This document shows, piece after piece, positions 1 through 9,800 of a stretch of 64,000 nt of DNA. Numbering within the stretch: the stretch's first letter is position 1; the number at the start of each line of letters is the position of its first letter. A program made the translations under genes and the position numbers. The stretch lies in NCBI GenBank assembly GCA_030268105.1, contig BSDZ01000094.1:4188501-4252500 (forward strand). Reading direction: 5' to 3'. Under the pieces are notes generated by a model. It was not told where the DNA came from, ran no database searches, and saw only the letters and a list, made by a program, of their open reading frames with translations. The DNA is from Volvox africanus (lineage: Eukaryota; Chlorophyta; Chlorophyceae; Chlamydomonadales; Volvocaceae).

Positions 1-864
1 GACAGCACATCACCAACCAAGGCACCGGCGAAACCTTTCAGATCCCCAACACCTCCACCCGACCCGAATGTGCCCACAACTACCCTAATTGGGGAGCTTA
101 AATTCGTGGATACCCACGATGGACAGTCCCGATATACACTGACTTTATGACGGCGATGGAAACGTGACACCTTTCGCACACTTCTTTCAACCCCAAGATG
201 TTGACAACACGAGTAGTACTCTCGTATCACCCGGCGACATTGTTCAAATGGTAAATGCATGCTGGACTTCCTGCCTCCGCGTACCAGCTTAATTTGCTGA
301 TTATCATTTCCCCCAAAGTAGTTCCACCAAAATACGTAGGCATATGTATGTGATATATTGCTCCACAATACGCAGTCGCAATCGTCAACATCTTTGCCGA
401 ACGAATGAAAGTGTCGCGTTTCCGTCGTTCCCGCCGTTTGGCTATGAATTTCATGATCTATTGCCACTGCTACGGTATCAAGGACGCTGCACAACCCGCA
501 TATATATTATATACACATATAAATGTCCGGGTCAATATTATACGTGCGTGTACATTGTGAAAATGGCGACAGGCATGCGGATTGTGCAGCGGTTGAGTGT
601 ATGTATATTTCATGCCATTCAGCAGGCATATATATGTATATATCAATTATGCGAAGCGAGGATTACCTACATACGTAGGTACACAGTGCCCGCACGCACA
701 GTAATAATGCATGCATTGCTTCCCTTCGTGTTGTGTTATGCCCTTCTTAAAATGCCAATAAAGAGCTCGTGAGTTCACGACAGATCAGGAATGATCGTAT
801 AGTAGTCAGTATATATCATCATGTTTCATGATATAGACAACGCCTACCAAGCCCCGACACCAAT

Positions 865-893
865 TATCTATCTATCTATCTATCTACTATCTA

Positions 894-952
<59 letters not shown>
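865..952. repeat. (CTAT)n microsatellite
   Basis: An almost pure CTAT tetranucleotide tract with two interruptions (ctactat) near its left end. It lies in the 845-bp intron between the first two coding segments of the metalloproteinase pseudogene. Confidence 0.95.
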
Positions 953-953
<1 letters not shown>

Positions 954-2735
954 TCATACGTTAGATAGGTATCTGGAGTCCCGACATACGAGCAATCATG
1001 AAAAAATAACGGTCTTCCTCCTGTCTGCAACTGTCACTAAGAAAATCTATCCATCCCTCACACACACGTCCACGGATGGACCTACGTACCTGCAGGATTT
1101 CGTTCTTGGTCGGCCCAATTACTGCGGCGCCTGCCCCGCTGGTGAAAGCGAGACCTGTTCCTGGCCCCTGGAGGACAACACACAGGCCTGTATGAGTGCC
1201 AGTCATGTATCTCTCATCGTTCCAGCCCATTCCCTAGCTGGATTTGACCTCAACAATCCCAACCAGGGCACTGCCTTAAACATCAATTATAGACTGCTCA
1301 TCATGATTTTGGACTACAGCGCGTCCGGTTTTGCGCCCTCCCTGGACGTGGACACGGTTACCAAGCTGTACATGGGTCCAACAGCGACGGCAATGGGGGC
1401 ATTGCTGAAAAGTTCAAAGAGTGTTTGTATGGAAAGTTTGGCATAAGCTACTTCCCAGCAGCAGTGGTTAAGCCGGCCTGCTCCACCGCCGTTACCAGCG
1501 GGTGCAGCTGGTGGGCTATCTCCTCGGGAGCCGACGCCGCCGCTAAGGCACAACTGGGCCTGCCGTTCTTTTCAAACTTAACATACTATACTTACGTAGT
1601 GCCACTCGGGATGCAAAGTGTGTGTCCTTGGGCAGGTCTGGCCCTGCTGCCAGGGAGGCAAACGTGGCTTCAAACCAGAGGCTATGGTGTCCTCCGCTCC
1701 GCAACTGTAATGCAGGAGACCATCCACAACTTCGGTGAGCTACGTATGCGGATAGGGGATGCAGGCTGGTTATTGGCGGGCGCGCGTGTACATGCATGCA
1801 GAAATGGGGGCGCAGGACCTTACTGTTAATCGAAGGGAAAGCTAATTAGGTGTATGTCATCATGCGCTATCGCACCCTACTGTGTTACAGTTATGTCGAA
1901 TGGCAGGATAATTTATAGTCAAAAGGACAAATCCAGGTAATGTATACAAGTTTATGCAAATACTCGCTGCAGGGTTCGCACGTTTCCCGACACTATCGTG
2001 CGTTACCCAGCTGGCTGTTATACCTACCTGGCGACTCGCATTAGGCTTACATGCTAAGTATGGGCATAGTGTGTGCCGGCGCTGTGCATAGACGGCAGGA
2101 TGTAAAAACGTACGGGCAGTTTTCAGTTGTAGTCTTGGTGATTTATCCATAAGCCCATGCAACCCTCGGGGCACAAATAACTGCTGTAATTATTTGATGT
2201 TCTCTTCCCGATAGCATCTAGATAGAAAGGTTAAATCCCCATGTCGTACTCACTATTATTGCCGCCTACCAGCACGGTGTGCCTTCTTGTGTACGGAAGT
2301 TGTACCATGCCATAAGCCAAGAGCTCGCGGGTCAACAACGACAGATCAAGAATCTTAGTTATTGTCGTTATACTACACACGCACGCAACTAGAGAATGTA
2401 TCAGAGATGAATTAGATCCATGCATCCACATGGTGTGATATGGCACCCTCACTTCCTGAGTGATATAACCTCTCTCGGGGAATGTGTAATCCTTGCACCG
2501 CCCCGCACGAAGGAAGATTGGAACCTGCACGCTAATGTTAATGTGGTACGGATTAATAAGTCTGGTGTAGGAGTAGGGCCTCGTCGAAAAGTTTTTTACG
2601 AATAATTTGAATAAATGGCCATCGGGTTGTTAAAACAAAAAGGCAATTCTACCCAGCGCCAATGCGTGCCGATGTGCAATACTAGTGCAATATTATACTG
2701 AGAAGTAACATGATACCTACCATCCATGATGCCGT

Positions 2736-2766
2736 CCATGATACCTGCCGCAGGCAGGTATCATGG
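2736..2766. repeat. Perfect 14-bp inverted repeat with 3-nt loop
   Basis: Arm 2736-2749 is the exact reverse complement of 2753-2766, with a 3-nt loop. A partial third copy of the arm (tgatacct) lies just upstream near 2710. The hairpin covers the acceptor and first codons of the third coding segment of the metalloproteinase pseudogene, next to one of its frame breaks. Confidence 0.9.
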
Positions 2767-4989
2767 AGGAATGGTTGGGAGTACGAAGACTATTCCACTG
2801 CTATGGGTCGGGGTGACTCCTGCCCCAATGCCGCCGAGCTCTCACGCCTGGGATGGGCCATTGCAGCCGGGGGCGGCGGTGCAGTCAACTTGGGCCTGCT
2901 GACGGCACCTGGTTCATACGTCCATTGGACCCTGCCGGCCACCTACATCACGGGCGACAATAACTATTTGCGTGTGATTCCGGATTGGTTGCCCACGTAC
3001 GGCAACAACACACTTGCAAAGAACCTCTATATTGCGCTGCGAGTTCCAAAGGAAGGAGATATCGGGATGAGCTCCACGTACAGCAACCGGGTCCACGTCC
3101 ACGAGGTCAACGCGATAATAGTAAGAAGGGACGGACATTACAGGCAGTAATGGTTTGGGTGCATGTTTGCGTTAGCCCACGCTGGCTGGGCTCGGGCAAC
3201 CCATACATACAGCGTCTTACGAGGGGCACAACCATCATCACCGACTGTATACATGTTAACCTTACCACTATTTATATTGCCCGTGTCCATTCGGTCCCGC
3301 CCACATACAGGACAATGGTTTCCCGAGTTCATTTACTTTCGGTGACCGTAAAATCCAAATAATCAACATGATCCCACAAAATACCAGACAAGTGATTTCG
3401 GGATACAACCTGGTGGTCTTGACGGGCGCCTTGACGGATAACGACACCATCCAGGTGTCCCTCTGCCGCTTTGACGCCTTCGACAGCCAGTGCGGTCCCT
3501 CGCCACCACCGCCCAAGCCTAGCCCACCACCAGCATCCCCACCGCTTTCATCGACGCCAAGTCCGCTGCCTCCTAGTCTGAAGCCCCTGCCTCCTTCTCC
3601 GAAGCCGCCATCGCCCAAACCGCTTTCTCCCAGGACGCCTCCTTCCCCCAGGCCGCCGCCTTTCCCCAGGCCGTCACCATCCCCTAGGCCGCCGCCGCCG
3701 CGCTTCAAGCCGCCCCCGAAGCCACCGTCCCCCAGGCCCCCTCCCCGCCCAACTAAGGTTAGTCGATTACTGTTTATGTTGGATGTATGAGCCCATCTGG
3801 AATGCATATGTCATAACTCATCAGTGCCAAGCCCAGGATATATAGTGGGAAGTGTAGCACTCGTACACGTACGGCACATGCTTCCACACTATAAAGGTGC
3901 AGAAGAACTTTCTCAGCATCTCGAGAGGCCTTTGCGGCTCCACATTGGCTCCTTAATTGCCTCTAAACTTAACAAATGAATACACCGCCAATCACATCTG
4001 TCCTTACGAAAAAGCTTTGGAGGATGTACATATACGTAGTACGTCGTAGCTTCCGCTGTGCCGCCTATCGATCGGTTCCAGCAGCAGCAGATCTATCGTG
4101 TGTGTCTTATTATATATATATATATGTATATAATATATATATGTATTACATGTATATAATTAGCTAGCACGCTTATTTTGTACGTGGATTTCTTCACTGG
4201 CATGTGCGTGCTGTTCCCATCTATTGTGCACTGCTGCATGCAGAAGCCTGCTGTGGGTCATTGGTGAGGGGCGAGCACCTACATACGTACCGGCTAGCTA
4301 GCCACGCACGCCGGTGCACGGCGGTGTAAAAGAGACAAGCACTGCCAAAAATATCACCTTAAGCAGTACGATGGATACATGTACGTACGGTAATTATCCA
4401 GACGCCCCCAAATACGAGCGAGGACTGGGTCTCGAAATAAATCCGTTGTTGAATAGGGAGGCTTATTATACATATGTATATATATATATATAACAAAATA
4501 AAGACTACACGTTGTTTCTAGTGCTGCGATCTATCTATCTTGACACGGATATGTAGATTCCAACTAATCGATGGTTACGTAGTTGTCCTGCGTGATCTAT
4601 CAAGGTTCAAGATTCATCAGCTAGCAGTAGATATTATATGGCTGACGGTTTGGCTAAAATACTGCGCGCCAGCAAGCAAATAAACGATGGGATGAATCAC
4701 AATCATATTTACCAATCAATATTGGTCGGGGCCAATAATACATGACGTGTATGCATGTGTCACTGCCAGTGCCAGCAGGGGATGGATGGAATATCGTTTA
4801 CTACTGAGGGTTGCATGCCGTACCTATATGCAAGGTTATATACACACACACATACATATACATATATATATCAGAGCCAGATTATAGCAATCAAAATTAC
4901 TGAAGGAAATAAAGATGCTTGTATAGCTTTTGAAGAGATGATTGCTATACCGGCTTTATAACATTCTGTCGCCCTATAGAAACTATACT

Positions 4990-5167
4990 CAAAACCGAAC
5001 CTGTCTGATCATTTTTTCTTCAAAAATTAATTTACTTACCTCAGGGGCGTATTGAACTTGCTAGGAAAAATTACCCTGATAATAAAATTGTCCAAGAAAT
5101 AACAGAATTCCTTCTTGCCGATAAAAACAGGAGTTTTTGTAGCAAAATAACCTTTATATTTGTTTGA
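4990..5167 (+). pseudogene. Possible bacterial lpxA C-terminal fragment
   Basis: The frame from about 5036 to a stop at 5165 reads LPQGRIELARKNYPDNK, then IVQEITEFLLADKNRSFC. This resembles the C-terminal helical end of LpxA, the UDP-GlcNAc acyltransferase of lipid A synthesis (pattern ELA..YP....V.E...F..S.R). The bases are far more AT-rich than any algal exon in this window. No start codon, N-terminal hexapeptide repeats or flanking exons are present, so it would be a relic. An endosymbiont origin (Rickettsiales-like, known from volvocine algae) is inference. The upstream open frame ending at 4961 (IKITEGNKDACIAFEEM) has the same AT-rich character and is unidentified. Confidence 0.4.
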
Positions 5168-6030
5168 TAGGTAATATAAGTAATAATTTTTAAAATTCCG
5201 GCAAAATACCTTGAAAATTTGGTATTATCTTTCTTTTCAACCTAAAAGACTATTAGTTAACTGCCTTGAATATAACAATTGCAAATTTAGGAGAAAGCGG
5301 CTGGAAATCCTCCTCGGACATAAATTCTACCTTGCTATGTATACCTGAAATGCAACAGCAGCAGGGTGCCCTCGCTCGCTCGCTCGCTCCCTCCCTGGAG
5401 GTTGCAGATTGGTGCATGTGTATGAAGTCTATTGTGAGCTTCGTTCATGTATTATTGGTTCACGCATGTATATTAATTTAATGTCTCCGTTAATATAGTC
5501 CAGCGAGTCGCTGTGCATGCGTGAGAGGGAAGGAACGGAGAGGAAGCTCTGTATGTCATGCACGAACACGCATTCCCCAATCATATATAATCCTCACGGA
5601 TCTGTGGATTTCATATGTATAGGGTTATGTTTAGGTTGGATGCCTGGTATATAGATAGAAAGCCATGCATCTATCTATCCGTCTGCTATTCTGGTGCGTG
5701 ATTTGCGTCTACATTGAAAGATAATTCAGTGAAGCTAATAGATGGCGAGGTAGAGAGTGAGGGAAGGAGGGAGGGAGTTGTTATTAAGCAACCATGTAGT
5801 ACGCAGTGTCCTGATGATCATGATCATGATTCCGTACCGTGCGTGTGAACATAGTTAATCCGCTTTCTGCTGCAGGGGATTCGTTGATGCATGCTCTCAA
5901 TACAAATCCTATGTGTACAGTACGAATGTATTCTATACTACCTAATCCGTGAATTTATACCGTGTCGCGACCTATCTATCTATCGACAAGGTCGTACAAG
6001 GTTTAGGCCCACGCAGGACGACAGTAGTGC

Positions 6031-6296
6031 GCTATCATGTAATAAAGCTTCGTCGCTCATTAACTGCATGCTGGGATCGATGTACGTGCCCATACGCAGC
6101 ACATACGGTCACCACAGAATTCAGCTAAGCAATGACGTAGGTCGCACCTTGGTCGTACATCGCGCTATCATGTAATAAAGCTTCGTCGCTCATTAACTGC
6201 ATGCTGGGATCGATGTACGTGCCCATACGCAGCACATACGGTCACCACAGAATTCAGCTAAGTAATGACGTAGGTCGCACCTTGGTCGTACATCGC
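6031..6296. repeat. 133-bp direct tandem duplication
   Basis: 6031-6163 and 6164-6296 are consecutive copies of one 133-bp unit. I see a single difference, C versus T, in the context ctaag(c/t)aatgacg near 6130/6263. No coding capacity is evident. Confidence 0.95.
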
Positions 6297-6570
6297 TCGT
6301 GCTCGGCGCGGGTATGTAGGTCAAAGCCATCAGAACCGTTACATGAAAATTCCAAACATCATTCAGTTGCACATACATAAACCAGCCAACTATGCCCAAA
6401 ATGGACCTACCAGAACCTCTCGCCTGTGCAGAACCCTCCCTTCACTATAACCCAAATGAGGCGGACTGCAACTAGATGCCTTCGTCCCTCCGATGCGCCT
6501 GCAAATACAAATAATAATCCTTGGGTGAGACTTTGTCGACGACCCGCCGTCGCGTGATACGGGACTTAGC

Positions 6571-6575
6571 TTACA
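6571..6575 (-). terminator. Candidate TGTAA polyadenylation signal
   Basis: TGTAA on the minus strand, about 230 nt past the stop codon of the secreted Asn-rich protein gene. TGTAA is the usual poly(A) signal in chlorophycean algae. Confidence 0.4.
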
Positions 6576-6801
6576 TTATGCCCGCCTGCTGGTAGGTCGA
6601 TAGCAACCTAGCTACGTACATCGCCTGATGATAACTTATTAACCCCAAATAACTGTCTTTTGGAGCAGCCTAAACTGGCTACCTTAATGCAACGGCCAGC
6701 TGCTGCCTATCTTCAGCGGTCTATGTAGCTAGCCTCGCTCCACGCACTCCCCCCCCTCAATCATACATCTAACGCGGCGTCAACCGCACAGTTCAGCGCC
6801 C

Positions 6802-9800
6802 TCAATTCTTTTTATTCATATTTATGGCGTCCTTGTTGTTACTACTGCGGACGCTGTTGGCATTAACGACATCGATCAAAGCGCCGAGGCCAAGGTTTCC
6901 GGCTACGGCGTTTGCTGCCGCATTGCTGTTCCCAATGCGCTTTATCATATTGACTGCATTGTTGTTCGTCCTGCTGGCAATATTTCTAACTTGGGTGAGC
7001 ATCCTGGCGTTCAGTTTCTGCGAGCGAAAACGCAAATAAAGGATGGATGTAAAGAATGAGGATATTACGAAAGCTCAAAGGGCCAAGCAGGAAGGACGCA
7101 GGCGCAGAGTAGGAAACCGGTATCGCAATTATGGTCGTCGAGCGAACTTCGGACCGCGGGTCGGGGCGCGTTCATTGCGCGCATGCATCCAGCCACAGAT
7201 AGATAGCTAGACGGGACAGCCATTTCTGCCTATGGGTCCGGGATGAAGGTTATCTATTTACGATGTTATGTACATATATATAACATCCCATGTTATTTGT
7301 CGGCATTTAATGACAGATACGGGTAACGCGTGCATGTACCACTGCGGCATTGATGAGCAGATTAAACTGTTGCGCCAGCTGTTTGTCGCCTTGCAGCGCG
7401 AAAGCCGCCCAGTCCATCAAGTTGCACTGAGGCAGGGCGTCGACAATGCTGCCCAATGAGTTCACCGCCTGGCTAGCGACATTAGCGACCGCCGCGGTGG
7501 CGTCGCCGACCTGGGTGCCGACGGGGACCATGTTGGAGATGGCGGCCATCAGGGCGTTCAAGTCAACCTTGATGTTGCCGACGTTGACGACGCCATCGTT
7601 ATTAAAGCCTATGCCCATGTTGATTCCCGAGCGGCGCACCATATCGCAGCAGTACGCGTTTAAGTAAATATTACCCGTTGGAGTGAGCCTGCTTGCGAGG
7701 GGGGTGGATTTAGATCACGCAGGGCGGTCGAAGAAGCAAGGCTCCGTGCGTTGTGAGGAACAGCACGTAATACATATGTGTATGTGTATGTGTATGTGTA
7801 TGTACATGTATGTGTATGTGTATGTACATGTATGTGTATGTGTATGTGTGTGTACATAGTCCACTGGCGGCGCCTCAGTCTCTATTATTCGATGCAATAT
7901 ATCGCATATCAAACGGTGTGAGACGTGTAATGAGTACGAGTGAGATGTAATTATATATATATCTATATGCATATATGTATTGTGCACGGTGTTGTAAAGA
8001 GTCAGAGACCTTTCGGCCAGACCTAAGTTGCTGGTTTACTGTTTTGTATCAGGCCCACGCCGCCTTACATCTGTACGGCCTGAGGTCCCTTATCTCGTTA
8101 GTTGCACGTGAGAGTCGTTCCGCGCTAAGTGGCCACATAGCGGCATTGCCACAAACACCAGCTCATTTGCAACACACGGGTACCTCAGAACCGGCCATAG
8201 GAATAAACCCGCTATCTCGCGGTTCAGTCATCTATTCGAGATATCCTGCTAATCGCTTGACAGGATACGGCCCGCTACTGCTGAACTCGCTCGCTTATCC
8301 AGCAGTAGAGAGCCGCACCCTGTCTCACTCTTGGCAGGATATTTCTCAAATACTGCCTGACCCGTGAGATAACCACTCTATGAACAGGTTCGGATGACAT
8401 TGCACTGCTAATCCATGCCACCGACAGACACGGCAGCAGGCAAGGCAGACATAAATGCTCACCCCGTGTAACCGAGGCCGCTCAGCTGGCCCATGACTTC
8501 CATAACACCCGCTGCAGGGATGTTGAGGCCCAGGAGCATGTTTGAGAAAGTGGTAAGGAACCTGGAGGGCCGAGTACACGGCAACGGCAACGGAGGGAGA
8601 TCATAACACAGGTAGTTGGCGGAGGATAGATACGTAGGTAGAGAGGGAGATCTACACAGTCGCTGAAATGGGCCCTACGCAAGCCCGACCGTTCTATCCG
8701 TGCGTGTCGATCGCTCACGATAGCTAACTCTTCTGGTGTCTGCGCACACGCGCGCGTACACACACACAGACACTCTTTCTGACAGCGGTTGGTAGAAGTC
8801 TTCCGCGGATCGGATGTCGATGTAGATCTTAGCGGCAGGGGGGTTAATGAGCTGCGGTGGGGGGACCGTGGGTTCTTAGGAACACAGTGGACCCGGTCAT
8901 AACGAAGGCCTGTCGCCTTTGTCATTTGGCCTGCAAGAACATTCATGTGATCCTAGCTAGCTAGTAAGGATATGTAATGCACATACAGTGCTACGCACAG
9001 CAGCATATGTACTAATGCGTGGGTTGCCACCCACTCACTGGCTGAGTGCATACTGGACGCACGCATGGTTGAGAGCCTTGTCCACTTGGGCCTTATCCTG
9101 GGCTTGCTTCTGGAAGGTGTCCACCTGCTTGGCGAAGTTCCTGCCTTGCAGGTTCAGATCAGCTGCGAACAGGAAAAGAGACGATTGCGCGTGGGGTGTG
9201 CATGCAGGACGGGACGCATGTCACAAAGTATGCACGGTAGACTAGTGATTTCTGCTGCTGCTGCCTGAGTTTACAGCATTGTAAATAGCAATATATATAT
9301 ATATATATAATAATTACACGTGATAAATATTAAATATTATTACACACATTATGTGCAAGTTATATAATTTATTCTAGGGTTTAAATACATAATTATAATG
9401 TAATAATACAATAACAATATATAAATATTATATCATATATATATATATGATATAGGGTTTCCTGCATCATGAAGGTAATGCAAAAGCCTCATCATCAAGG
9501 CATCAAGGATGAAAAAAATCCTTGGATGCCTTGGATGCCAAACAGAGTTTGGCAGATAGACGGCGGGTAGTACGGTTATATATGTAAGTGAAGGCCTATG
9601 TCGGTATTCTGGACGGGCGGGAGATGGAGCTTCCGGAAATTTAGTATATACCTGAGTCTTTGCGCTCACATGGGCTTTAAACTAGCCAGGATGCTCCGTA
9701 CAAGAGGTGGGACGGATCCATACCTATTCATCAAGTGCATGGTGAAGGACCTAACGAAGGAACCTGATCGCTGCTGCTGCAGGGGTAGTTTGCCTGGGTA

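Larger units (their letters stand above)
1..3790 (+). pseudogene. VMP/gametolysin-like M11 metalloproteinase with QEXXH motif and Pro-rich tail; 5' truncated, frameshifted
   Basis: Peptidase M11 family of volvocine algae, secreted extracellular-matrix proteases. Four coding segments are visible: 1-250 (pro-region with ELKFVDTHDG and DGDGNVTPFAHFF, donor GTAAAT at 251), 1096-1734 (LLIMILDYS, CSWWAISSG, YYTYVVPLG, then the metal site QETIHNFG, donor GTGAGC), about 2754-3120 (EYEDYSTAMGRG, LPATYITG, HVHEVNA, donor GTAAGA) and 3311 to about 3790 (NTRQVISGYNLVVLTGALT, then about 85 residues of Ser-Pro/Pro-Pro repeats like the hydroxyproline-rich domain of Volvox VMPs). The first ligand of HEXXH is Gln, as known for Volvox VMP1. 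The frame breaks near 142, near 1381 (one A missing before SDGNGG) and near 2764 (one T missing between a candidate third metal His and WRNG). The 3' end is either the stop at 3788 or a donor at 3758. Family assignment is firm; pseudogene status is inferred. Confidence 0.75.
3791..6801. other. AT-rich intergenic region
   Basis: No gene recognised. The stretch holds TA-rich microsatellites (around 4108-4160, 4470-4495 and 4840-4870), short CTAT and CTCG tracts, the bacterial-like fragment near 4990-5170 and the duplication at 6031-6296. Open frames here are short and lack splice-site support. Confidence 0.6.

Noticed and set aside
3268..3807. Gly-rich minus-strand frame of 179 codons
   Set aside because: It is the reverse complement of the Ser-Pro repeat exon of the metalloproteinase.
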